From CAYJAP01 sp964368425 (GTDB taxonomy: Bacteria > Bacillota > Clostridia > Christensenellales > UBA1242), in contig CAYJAP010000002.1 of assembly GCA_964368425.1 (NCBI GenBank), forward strand, positions 1 to 61,812: a stretch of DNA of 61,812 nucleotides. The letters run 5' to 3'. Shown here in pieces: positions 43,021 to 50,981 of this stretch (position 1 is its first letter; the number at the start of each line of letters is the position of its first letter). The notes under the pieces were generated by a model. The model had not been told where the DNA came from. It searched no databases and saw nothing but the letters and a program-made list of their open reading frames with translations. A program made the position numbers and the translations under genes.

Positions 43021-44084
43021 GCCCAGCCCGAACTAAACAATGAGTACAGGGGTGAGAATTCTTTTATATATTCAACGTGCAAGTTTTCTAACAATTCTTG
43101 TCTTATTTTAAGTTCTCTGGAATGTCTTATATTTCCAACAATGTTATTCTGCTCAGAGTACACTTGGGATATGGTGTTGGCATACATTGATTCAAAACTT
43201 CTACTGTTGGTGAAGATTTCTATCTTGGTTTTTGTTATCAGCGGGCTGCATTTTTCTTCTACATTAGACTGTAAACTATTAACTATGTTTTTATATAATA
43301 CGCTGCCACTAACAATATTGTTTTCGGACACTCTTTTTGTCTCTATACATTTGGAGTACAAAGTTTTAATAGTAGGGTCGGTCATAAGGATATTTTGAAG
43401 CTCTTTATCAAAGTTTGTTGTTAGCCCTTTCATGTTTTCTGTTTGACTCTTCAGGGAAACGATTGCATTATCAATTTGTGAATAGTAGCATTTCTCATTA
43501 ATAGATCTTACTTTGTTTCCAAAAGTTTCGTTTATTTCTCTCATAAAAATATCGTATTCCAACTTAGAATCTAAACTGCTTGCAATCATCATATGCTCGC
43601 CTTCAAGCTCCTGTAATTTTTTGTATGCATACAACAGTTTCTCAGAAACCCTTATATAGACCACACTACTTTGAGTGCTGGTATTAGGCATATCGACACT
43701 TCTAAAAGCCACATCTATGTCGCTCAGCATGGACTTTATTTTTCGTAGTCCGCGCGTGTATTCATACACAATTTCTTCACGATCAGCGATAACTTTGTCA
43801 TACACATCTTTTGTTGTTTGAACAAATAACTGTTGTAACATCTTTGTTTGTGTAGAAAACCCATTATACTGGCAGATATCCACATCTTCTTTTAGAAGTT
43901 CTTCGTACTGAGAGTTGTATTCATTTAACTTATTCTGTAGCTTTTTTTCAACGGTAAGTTGCACATGATTATCTTGTATAGCATATGCAAAGTTGTAGTA
44001 TTCATCTAGCAATTCTTGCATCGATATCATGAAGTCAGCGACTTTATCACATTGCGCGTTTATATCTTCTAAAAGTGTTAGCAT
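42987..44084 (-). CDS. Helical protein, function unknown
   Basis: A 365-residue, largely alpha-helical soluble protein with coiled-coil-like stretches (QLTVEKKLQNKLNEYNSQYE, KLLYAYKKLQELEGEH) and no signal peptide, membrane helix or known motif. The C-terminus ends SGWAKKITAGLIGE, which overlaps the terminator hairpin of the convergent SHOCT cluster. It lies 17 bp after the interrupted gene at 44102 and is probably co-transcribed from the promoter at 44723. I do not recognise the family. Confidence 0.65.
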   Translation of the reverse strand: MLTLLEDINAQCDKVADFMISMQELLDEYYNFAYAIQDNHVQLTVEKKLQNKLNEYNSQYEELLKEDVDICQYNGFSTQTKMLQQLFVQTTKDVYDKVIADREEIVYEYTRGLRKIKSMLSDIDVAFRSVDMPNTSTQSSVVYIRVSEKLLYAYKKLQELEGEHMMIASSLDSKLEYDIFMREINETFGNKVRSINEKCYYSQIDNAIVSLKSQTENMKGLTTNFDKELQNILMTDPTIKTLYSKCIETKRVSENNIVSGSVLYKNIVNSLQSNVEEKCSPLITKTKIEIFTNSRSFESMYANTISQVYSEQNNIVGNIRHSRELKIRQELLENLHVEYIKEFSPLYSLFSSGWAKKITAGLIGE

Positions 44085-44101
44085 ACGAACTCCTTGTTTT
44101 A

Positions 44102-44698
44102 TTATTTTCTTCTTGGAGAGATTTGTTCTCCAAATTTGTTGGTTCTACTTTCTATATATCTAAGAATTTCTTGTTGTTCTTTTGACAGTGTTAGTACTGT
44201 TTCTGCACTAGCAGTATTTTTTGCAGTAGATTTTTCATTCATATAATGCTCTATCACGGCATCTTTTACTTGACCGATAACGCTAGGTATCCATAAATCT
44301 TCTGGAAAGTATTTAATAAACTGTGGATTAAACAGAGCTAATTCAACAGCATCCATTTCGTTGTATATTTTATCTGGATCAAGGACTGGCAAATCGTCAC
44401 TAGTGTATAGGGTCACATAATATTTCCCTTCACGAACATACGATGTTAGGCGCGCCTTTCCTTGAGTTTTATCCTCTACGTTAAACACTACCCAACGAAA
44501 AGCCTCTGACGGTGTAACAAGCAATCTGTAATCGTCCAAATTGATATTTGGTTTATAGCTATCATAAGTTCCTTTTAACTCTCCATGCTGTAAAAATAAG
44601 ATCTCGCTAACTGGTCCTTCAAGTATAGTTTTTACTGTTTCATCAATCTTTTTAGCAACTCTTTTATCTTCTTCATCGAATGTTTCTCACTTGTCCAT
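44102..44698 (-). pseudogene. Unrecognised gene with in-frame TGA at codon 4
   Basis: From an ATG at 44698 with GGAGAAGG just upstream, the frame reads M-D-K-TGA-E-T-F-D-E-E-D and then stays open for 194 codons to 44102. The only later start in frame is a TTG at 44539 without an SD. The upstream 53-codon part has coding character (EDKRVAKKID, EGPVSEILFLQHGELK) and joins smoothly to the longer downstream part (WVVFNVEDKTQGKARL...). A near-consensus promoter (44723-44751) precedes it. So the gene is either inactivated by a recent nonsense change (for example TGG to TGA) or the base is a sequencing error. Function is unknown; the sequence is acidic and probably soluble. Confidence 0.65.
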
Positions 44699-44722
44699 AC
44701 TACCTTCTCCCTACGATACATA

Positions 44723-44751
44723 ATTATAAATCATGGGTAGGGTAAAGTCAA
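44723..44751 (-). promoter_or_regulatory. Near-consensus promoter of the TGA-interrupted gene
   Basis: On the minus strand TTGACT (44746-44751) is followed after exactly 17 bp by TATAAT (44723-44728), 25 bp before the ATG. Confidence 0.7.
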
Positions 44752-44760
44752 TAGACAAAT

Positions 44761-44793
44761 AAAAAACAAACCCACTATGTTAATAGCAGATTT
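44761..44793 (-). terminator. Terminator of the beta-rich protein gene
   Basis: On the minus strand an 11-bp stem with wobbles (AAATCTGCTAT with ATAGTGGGTTT), TAAC loop and a T-run. Confidence 0.65.
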
Positions 44794-44812
44794 GCCGGTA
44801 ATTAATATTATA

Positions 44813-45319
44813 TTACGATACTTTGGTCACGTTTAGAATAACGTTTGTGTAGAATGTTGAATATTCTCCTGCGTTCCTTAAATTTACAGTGGTAGAAATG
44901 TTAGATGAAACGTTTAATATATAACTGCCACTTAAATTTGTTAAGTCATTCTCTGACACTGTAGCTACAGAAATCGTGCTTGGCACCTCTACTCCGTCAA
45001 CCTCTAAACTCACCGCAACATCGTAAATGCCAGATTCTTGGGTATTAACTTGCGCGTTAGTTTTATAGATCACTAGATACGTTCCTCTTTTGTTGATACT
45101 TATAAGCGGTGAGTTCGCGATATGAGAGATGTCTACTGTTCCCACAAGATAAGTTTCTTGCAACGGAATATCGTCTAAAGAACCTACTGTTACTGGTCCA
45201 TCGGTGGACGCTCCCAATGCGGTTGCTAGCACCTGAGGGTTAACGATTGAAGAGCTGGTTAGAAAGCATGAGCCTGAACTGGCAGGACAAAAATTTGTTG
45301 TTGGGTTGTTACAAGCCAT
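44813..45319 (-). CDS. Putative BclA-like beta-jelly-roll protein
   Basis: A 168-residue protein without signal peptide. A short Cys-containing N-terminus (MACNNPTTNFCPASSGSCF) is followed by an all-beta region with GTYLVIYKTNAQV, GIYDVAVSLEVDGVEV and a Thr/Ser/Asn-rich end (LNVSSNISTTVNLRNAGEYS), a pattern seen in the C-terminal TNF/C1q-like domain of exosporium protein BclA and related spore or phage proteins. It lacks collagen repeats. Assignment is by pattern only and is tentative. Monocistronic with its own terminator; start has AAGGAGTTTTT upstream. Confidence 0.5.
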   Translation of the reverse strand: MACNNPTTNFCPASSGSCFLTSSSIVNPQVLATALGASTDGPVTVGSLDDIPLQETYLVGTVDISHIANSPLISINKRGTYLVIYKTNAQVNTQESGIYDVAVSLEVDGVEVPSTISVATVSENDLTNLSGSYILNVSSNISTTVNLRNAGEYSTFYTNVILNVTKVS

Positions 45320-45446
45320 AAAAACTCCTTTGTTTAATATACTTACTCTATTTTATTAATCGACATCTATTTTTGTGACTATGCACACAACGAAGTGCGG
45401 CATCATAGATAAATTATATAAAATTTAGAACGCGTAGGAGGTTCTT

Positions 45447-46094
45447 ATAAATAGAAAACAGTACAAAAAATATGTTAGGCGGGGAGTTGTAATCCATAAC
45501 TACCCCTCTGTGTTTATAGATAAAAATTGTGACATAGGGGAAGGCGTAGTAATATATCCTAACAATTACATATCAGGCAAAACTCGTATAGGTAACGGCG
45601 TTACTTTGCTACCAAACAACTTCATTGTAGACTGTGTGATACAGGACAAATGCGAGATATTCTCCAGCGTTATTCAGGAGAGTGTTGTCGGAGAGAGCTG
45701 TAAGGTCGGTCCGTATTCCTATTTACGACCGCGTAGCATAATCGGAAATAAATGCAAGATAGCCGATTTCGTGGAAATAAAAAACTCCACGATCGGAGAT
45801 TATACTAAAATTTCGCACTTGGCTTATGTGGGCGACAGCTCTGTCGGGGAAAGATGTAATATCGGTTGTGGGGTTATTTTCGTCAACTACAACGGGAAGG
45901 TGAAGCAAGGGGTATCAGTAGGAAACGATTGTTTCATAGGAAGCAATTGTAACCTGATAGCTCCTCTCACGATAGGTAATTCCTGTTTTGTCGCAGCAGG
46001 AACTACCGTTACCAAAAATGTGGAGAACGGTAGCTTTGTTATTGGGAGAATGGACGCTGTAGAAAAAAAAGAAAGGGGCAAAGATTATTTATAG
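45447..46094 (+). CDS. GlmU-C-like left-handed beta-helix acetyltransferase
   Basis: A hexapeptide-repeat protein like the C-terminal half of GlmU, which acetylates glucosamine-1-phosphate. Key elements: SYLRPRSIIGN (Arg), IADFVEIKNS (Lys), HLAYVGDSSVGE, NIGCGVIFVNYNGK, GSNCNLIAPLTIG and VAAGTTVTKNV. The uridylyltransferase half is absent. The first canonical start is GTG 45510 without an SD. The frame is open back to 45438 and encodes RRGVVIHNYPSVFI, which aligns with the GlmU linker; AGGAGG lies 5 nt before an ATA at 45447. I therefore extend to 45447 (215 residues) and treat ATA as an unusual start or a base error. It precedes glmM by 9 bp, consistent with UDP-GlcNAc synthesis. Confidence 0.8.
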   Translation: MNRKQYKKYVRRGVVIHNYPSVFIDKNCDIGEGVVIYPNNYISGKTRIGNGVTLLPNNFIVDCVIQDKCEIFSSVIQESVVGESCKVGPYSYLRPRSIIGNKCKIADFVEIKNSTIGDYTKISHLAYVGDSSVGERCNIGCGVIFVNYNGKVKQGVSVGNDCFIGSNCNLIAPLTIGNSCFVAAGTTVTKNVENGSFVIGRMDAVEKKERGKDYL

Positions 46095-46103
46095 GAGAGG
46101 GGT

Positions 46104-47375
46104 ATGAATAAATTTTTTGGAACAGATGGTGTGCGGGGGATTGTAGGAAAAAAGATAACTCCCTCATTGGCTTTTAATGTAGGAAAATCCTTAACATACA
46201 GCATTTCTTCTCCACGAATTATTGTGGGGCGGGACACTCGCCAGTCGGGTGAGACCATCTTACACTCTTTCGTATCTGGCGTGCTAGCAGGGGGAGGTTC
46301 TGTAGTAGATATCGGTGTATGTCCCAGCCCGGCAATCTCCTTTCTCGTATCAAAAAATCCGTTCGATTATGGCGTGGTGATAACTGCATCACATAACCCA
46401 GCTGAGCACAATGGCATAAAAGTGTTTAATACAAACGGACATAAACTATCTGATGAGCACGAAGCTTTCTTGGAAAAACAGTTTTCTCGCAGACCTTCGT
46501 CGTACAGCGGTACATACGAACAAAACACCACCCTACTTAACGACTACATTAATATGTTAACGAGCGGGGAGGATTTGCATGGTCTGAGGATTGTGTTAGA
46601 TTGTAGTAACGGAGCGGCTGTTGCCACCGCACCAGAAAGTTTTAAGCAGCTGGGAGCGGAAGTTGTTGTCGTAGGATGTTCTCCCAACGGTACTAATATA
46701 AACGAAAATTGTGGATGTTTATATATCGAAAATTTAGTTGTAGAAGTGTTAAAAAACAAGGCTGACATGGGGTTCGCATTTGATGGAGATGCGGACAGAA
46801 TAATTGCAGTTGATGCTAGAGGAGAAGTGTTAAACGGGGATAGTATTCTATACATTCTAGCAAAATATCTGCCTGAGCTTGGGTTTATCGTAGTGGGAAA
46901 TTTATATACAAACAGTGAAATAGAACGGCAGTTATATCCGTTGGGTATTTCTGTAATTCACACTAAAGTAGGAGATAAATATATTGTAGAAAAGATGTTA
47001 AAAACAGGGGCTGTGTTAGGTGGAGAAAATAGTGGGCACATTATCATGTTTAATAAAAACTCTTCTGGGGACGGGGTGTTAACCGCCATCACCCTTGCGC
47101 AGTTAGTGCATAGAACCTATCCTTTACATGTATTAAATGACTGTACTCTTTTCCCAAATAAGATGGTGAGTATTTCACTAGAAAATAAGTCTCTCGTTCA
47201 ACATGTTGAGATTACGGAGATGTTGCAAAACATACCTTCTGGATATAGGACAATCGTGCGTCCTTCTGGTACAGAAAATGTTGTGCGTTTGTTTTGCGAA
47301 GGTCCGGATATACATGAGGTGGAAAACATACTCGATAGATTGTGTGAAAAGTTGCTTCATTTGGACACCGAATAG
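46104..47375 (+). CDS. glmM: Phosphoglucosamine mutase
   Basis: A 423-residue alpha-phosphohexomutase that converts glucosamine-6-phosphate to glucosamine-1-phosphate. Motifs: FFGTDGVRG, GRDTRQSG, catalytic TASHNPAEHNGIK (Ser96), metal site FDGDADRI, GGENSGHI and phosphate loop RPSGTEN. Slightly shorter than the usual 445-450 residues but complete. The start has AGGAGAGGGGT upstream. It directly follows the acetyltransferase, so two consecutive steps of UDP-GlcNAc synthesis are co-transcribed. Confidence 0.95.
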   Translation: MNKFFGTDGVRGIVGKKITPSLAFNVGKSLTYSISSPRIIVGRDTRQSGETILHSFVSGVLAGGGSVVDIGVCPSPAISFLVSKNPFDYGVVITASHNPAEHNGIKVFNTNGHKLSDEHEAFLEKQFSRRPSSYSGTYEQNTTLLNDYINMLTSGEDLHGLRIVLDCSNGAAVATAPESFKQLGAEVVVVGCSPNGTNINENCGCLYIENLVVEVLKNKADMGFAFDGDADRIIAVDARGEVLNGDSILYILAKYLPELGFIVVGNLYTNSEIERQLYPLGISVIHTKVGDKYIVEKMLKTGAVLGGENSGHIIMFNKNSSGDGVLTAITLAQLVHRTYPLHVLNDCTLFPNKMVSISLENKSLVQHVEITEMLQNIPSGYRTIVRPSGTENVVRLFCEGPDIHEVENILDRLCEKLLHLDTE

Positions 47376-47397
47376 GATATTTTTTCTTTTTGTTTGC

Positions 47398-47426
47398 TTG
47401 ACAACTCGCCAGAATAGCTCTATAAT
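47398..47426 (+). promoter_or_regulatory. Consensus promoter of lysS
   Basis: A perfect TTGACA (47398-47403), 17-bp spacer and perfect TATAAT (47421-47426), 24 bp before lysS. The strongest promoter in the window; it starts 22 bp after the glmM stop. Confidence 0.85.
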
Positions 47427-47450
47427 TGAGCCATAATAGGAAGGTGTAAT

Positions 47451-48938
47451 ATGGCAGACGAAAATATTGTTCAAGAGATAGATGACAATGAAATTAGAGC
47501 AATAAGACTAGAAAAATTAAACAACTTAAAAGATCAAGGTAAAAACCCTTTTGAGATAGTTAAATATGAAAAGGAACACGACGCAGAACAAATAGTTTCT
47601 GATTTCGAAAATTGGGAAGGTAAAGACGTTTGTATTGCCGGTAGAATGATAAGCCGCAGAATTATGGGGAAAGCTTCTTTCGCGCACATTCTTGACGGGT
47701 CTGGAGTTATTCAGATCTACGTTAAAAGAGATGAGATTGGAGAGGAGGAGTATTCCGAGTTTAAAAAGCATGATATCGGAGATATTTTCGGTGTAAAGGG
47801 AAAGGTTTTCAAAACTCACATGGGTGAGATTTCTGTAAGCGTAAAAGAGATAACTTTGCTAAGCAAATCATTGCTTCCTCTACCGGAAAAATTCCACGGT
47901 TTAAAAGACATGGATTTGCGTTACCGTATGAGATATGTCGACCTTATAGCTAACCCAGAAGTGAAAAAGACATTTATTGCTCGTAGTAAAATTATAAAGG
48001 CAATACGAGAGTTTTTAGATAATAGAGGGTTTATAGAGGTAGATACCCCTATACTAAACACTATACCCGGAGGCGCAAATGCACGTCCGTTTGTCACCCA
48101 CCATAACACGCTTGACATAGACATGTATCTGAGAATAGCTCCTGAGTTATATCTAAAAAGATTGATTGTTGGTGGTTTCGAAAAAGTATATGAAATGGGC
48201 AGATTATTCAGAAATGAAGGAATGAGCATAAAACACAATCCTGAGTTTACAACAATAGAGATGTATCAAGCATACGCAGACTACCATGACATGATGGATA
48301 TAACAGAAAAAATCTTCCAACATGCTGCGATGAAGGTATGTGGGACTCTACAGATAAATTATCAGGGGACAGATGTAAATCTAGCGAGTCCTTGGCGTAG
48401 ATTAACTATGGTGGATGCTGTTAAAGAATATGTTGGTGTGGATTTCAATCTACCATTAAACAAGACTTTGAAACAGTGTAAAGACAAAAGTATCGACTTG
48501 GCAGACGGGTTATCATGGGGAGAGGCTTTATATGAAATCTTCGACCGACACGTAGAGAGTTGTTTAATTCAGCCAACGTTTATTATTGACTACCCAGTAG
48601 AAGTTTCTCCACTAGCTAAAAAGAAACCTGGCGATGAAAAGGTTACTGAGCGTTTCGAGTTGTTTATAACCGCTCGCGAGTTGGCAAATGCATTCTCTGA
48701 ACTTAACGATCCTATCGATCAAAAAGAAAGATTTTTACATCAGGTTAAGGAAAGAGAAAAAGGTGACGATGAGGCGCAGATGATGGATGAGGATTTTGTA
48801 AAAGCATTAGAATACGGGCTTCCTCCAACAGGTGGATTAGGCATAGGAATTGACAGACTGATTATGTTGTTGACAGACACTTATTCAATCAGAGATGTAC
48901 TATTGTTCCCAACAATGAAACCTATCAAAAAGAACTAA
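47451..48938 (+). CDS. lysS: Lysyl-tRNA synthetase (class II)
   Basis: A 495-residue class IIb enzyme. N-terminal OB-fold with GRMISRRIMGKASFAHI; core with RSKIIKAIREFL, motif 2 FRNEGMSIKHNPEF, the ARELANAFSELNDP segment and motif 3 GGLGIGIDRLIMLLT. The length is typical. AGGAAGGTGTAAT precedes the ATG. Transcribed alone from a consensus promoter to a strong terminator. Confidence 0.96.
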   Translation: MADENIVQEIDDNEIRAIRLEKLNNLKDQGKNPFEIVKYEKEHDAEQIVSDFENWEGKDVCIAGRMISRRIMGKASFAHILDGSGVIQIYVKRDEIGEEEYSEFKKHDIGDIFGVKGKVFKTHMGEISVSVKEITLLSKSLLPLPEKFHGLKDMDLRYRMRYVDLIANPEVKKTFIARSKIIKAIREFLDNRGFIEVDTPILNTIPGGANARPFVTHHNTLDIDMYLRIAPELYLKRLIVGGFEKVYEMGRLFRNEGMSIKHNPEFTTIEMYQAYADYHDMMDITEKIFQHAAMKVCGTLQINYQGTDVNLASPWRRLTMVDAVKEYVGVDFNLPLNKTLKQCKDKSIDLADGLSWGEALYEIFDRHVESCLIQPTFIIDYPVEVSPLAKKKPGDEKVTERFELFITARELANAFSELNDPIDQKERFLHQVKEREKGDDEAQMMDEDFVKALEYGLPPTGGLGIGIDRLIMLLTDTYSIRDVLLFPTMKPIKKN

Positions 48939-48942
48939 TAAT

Positions 48943-48973
48943 AAAAATACGAACATTACGTTCGTATTTTTTT
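48943..48973. terminator. Bidirectional terminator of lysS and carboxypeptidase gene
   Basis: AAAAATACGAAC pairs perfectly with GTTCGTATTTTT around ATTAC; T tails on both strands. Confidence 0.85.
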
Positions 48974-50194
48974 CTATCTATTTTTAAAAGTAAATCCCCA
49001 CCTGTCATTGATTTTTCGCAACGCATCTCTATAACTATACTCTTCCACATTCTCTACAGCTACTAGCGTAATTTCTCCTAGTATCTTGCCTTTTTGCAAC
49101 ACTATTGCCTTTCCTATTTCATCGCCTTCTGCGAGTGGAGCGGATATTCTATCTGGACCTTCGTATCTTACTTCAAACGACGTTTTATCGCCCTTTTTAT
49201 TCACTAAGCGGAATTCTTCTGATGCGACCAATATTGCTGTATCCTGCTTTCCTTTTGAAACATTTATTGTCTTAACTATATCTCCAGCTCCAACAACTTT
49301 TACATCTTCAAAGTTTGCAAATCCGTATCGGTATAAATCCATGCTTTCGTTAAATCGGGAGCTTGCGCTTTTACAACCCAACGTTACAGCAATCAGTTTA
49401 AATCCGTCTTGTTCAGCCATGCTACTTAGACAATATTTTGCTTCATCTGTAAACCCAGTTTTTCCTATTTTGCAGTTGCTGTAGTATTTAATTAATCTAT
49501 TAGTGTTAACCAGTTCAGTTTCTCTTCCGCTAGGGTGAATCAGACTATCCATCCATATGCTACCGTACTCATGGTATATCGGATACTTGGAAACCTCGTA
49601 CAATATCTTTGCTGTATCCAGAGCTGTACTATACTGATTAGCTTCAGGTAATCCTGTGGAATTTGCGTAAAGGGTGTTTACCATACCCAATTCTTGCGCA
49701 CGGGTATTCATCTGTCTAACAAACGCACTTTCGCTGCCCGATATTGTCTCGGCCAGAGCAACAGCACTATCGTTGGCACTAGCCATCACTACACTCTTTA
49801 GAAGTTCTGATAGTTTATATTTGCTACCTTCATCTAAAAATGCTTGTGAACCTTCCATGCTACATGCATACTCGCTTGCAATTATCTCTTTGTCGAGAGA
49901 AAATACTCCATTTTCTATCGCCTCAAAAGTAAGCAGGGTAGTCATTAATTTAACGATGCTCGCCACTTCCATTCGTTCATTTTCGTTCTTGCGTACTAGC
50001 ACCGTGTTACTAGTTGGTTCTAACAAAATGTAACTGCTACTACTAAAGTGTGTAAAATTATCTTCTTGTGGTAGCACCGTCTGTACGCTATCGTCGGCTT
50101 TAACTAAAAAACTGCCCACCGTAAAAGATATTAATAATAAAGACACAAATAAGTATAAAATAAATACTTTAAAAACTTTTTCTACTCTCTTCAT
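48974..50194 (-). CDS. D-alanyl-D-alanine carboxypeptidase (PBP5/DacF-like)
   Basis: A 406-residue exported peptidase. Signal peptide at residues 1-33, then the serine-enzyme motifs: SIVK (Ser79-x-x-Lys82), SAN in MASANDSAV, and KTG in CKIGKTGF, followed by a C-terminal beta domain and a basic end. It trims the D-Ala from peptidoglycan stem peptides and so controls cross-linking. Several sporulation-specific paralogues exist (DacB, DacF), and the SpoIIM-like gene upstream makes a sporulation role plausible but not proven. The start has AAGGAGAAG upstream. Confidence 0.93.
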   Translation of the reverse strand: MKRVEKVFKVFILYLFVSLLLISFTVGSFLVKADDSVQTVLPQEDNFTHFSSSSYILLEPTSNTVLVRKNENERMEVASIVKLMTTLLTFEAIENGVFSLDKEIIASEYACSMEGSQAFLDEGSKYKLSELLKSVVMASANDSAVALAETISGSESAFVRQMNTRAQELGMVNTLYANSTGLPEANQYSTALDTAKILYEVSKYPIYHEYGSIWMDSLIHPSGRETELVNTNRLIKYYSNCKIGKTGFTDEAKYCLSSMAEQDGFKLIAVTLGCKSASSRFNESMDLYRYGFANFEDVKVVGAGDIVKTINVSKGKQDTAILVASEEFRLVNKKGDKTSFEVRYEGPDRISAPLAEGDEIGKAIVLQKGKILGEITLVAVENVEEYSYRDALRKINDRWGFTFKNR

Positions 50195-50256
50195 AATCTT
50201 CTCCTTTTTTCTAGTTTTTTCTAATTAAGAGAAATTATGTATAAGAGAGCAGATAT

Positions 50257-50892
50257 TTATACCACTATAATTGTCACATTAACTATCCGCAGCAACAACG
50301 ACTGTATAAACAACATGAGTACAATGAGAAGAAATAGGAAGGCGTATACCCGTCCAAACTTAACCCCATAACACGACCGAACATAGTTAACGCCAAATCT
50401 TTTGATAAGAAAGGAACGTCGTATAGCGACTGCAGCCATTATTATAAGTAGTGTTGCTAGTATCAAATAAAACGGAATTAGCACCAATAGAGCCGTTATC
50501 AGCCCTCCGAAAGGGTGGATGACGATAAGACAAGTGATGTTAAACCCGACGTAATATCCGTAAAAAGATATAGTCGCGAAGGTAAAAATCATCATCCATG
50601 GCGAGAAATTCAGAAATATTATAATCGAGCACATTATCGCAAACATGAGTATCTGACTGAACCACCATCCAAAAGAAGATTTATCACCGCCGATTAATTT
50701 GCATAACGCTTGGTCTAACAAATTATCTATAGTTAAATCGTTGGAAAATTTAGACGCCGTAAATATTCCTATTATAAGTCCCATGATAAAAAAGAGTGAC
50801 AATATGATTATTATTGCCTTGTATCTAGCCCAAAATCTGGCGAACCCGCTCTTCCACCTCAAGCCATTTCTACAGCTGTTTCTCGTCTTCAT
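50257..50892 (-). CDS. SpoIIM-like membrane protein
   Basis: A 211-residue protein with a basic N-terminus and five or six membrane helices. The first helix LSLFFIMGLIIGIF, the later YVGFNITCLIVIHPFGG and the PFYLILATLLIIMAAVAIRR segment resemble the SpoIIM/DUF95 superfamily, whose sporulation member acts in engulfment together with SpoIID and SpoIIP. It lies 62 bp upstream of the carboxypeptidase gene on the same strand, so the two may be co-transcribed. The match is by pattern and moderate. Confidence 0.5.
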   Translation of the reverse strand: MKTRNSCRNGLRWKSGFARFWARYKAIIIILSLFFIMGLIIGIFTASKFSNDLTIDNLLDQALCKLIGGDKSSFGWWFSQILMFAIMCSIIIFLNFSPWMMIFTFATISFYGYYVGFNITCLIVIHPFGGLITALLVLIPFYLILATLLIIMAAVAIRRSFLIKRFGVNYVRSCYGVKFGRVYAFLFLLIVLMLFIQSLLLRIVNVTIIVV

Positions 50893-50981
50893 ATAGTATT
50901 ATATGCGAATAAACTTGCTCATAGTCCGTAAAAATGCTATAATTATCCCTGATAAAAAGGCATTCGCACAGAGAGGAAAGC

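Noticed and set aside
44687..44689. TGA as selenocysteine or reassigned codon
   Set aside because: No stable hairpin follows within 50 nt and TGA works as a stop elsewhere, e.g. spmA, whose TGA overlaps the spmB start.
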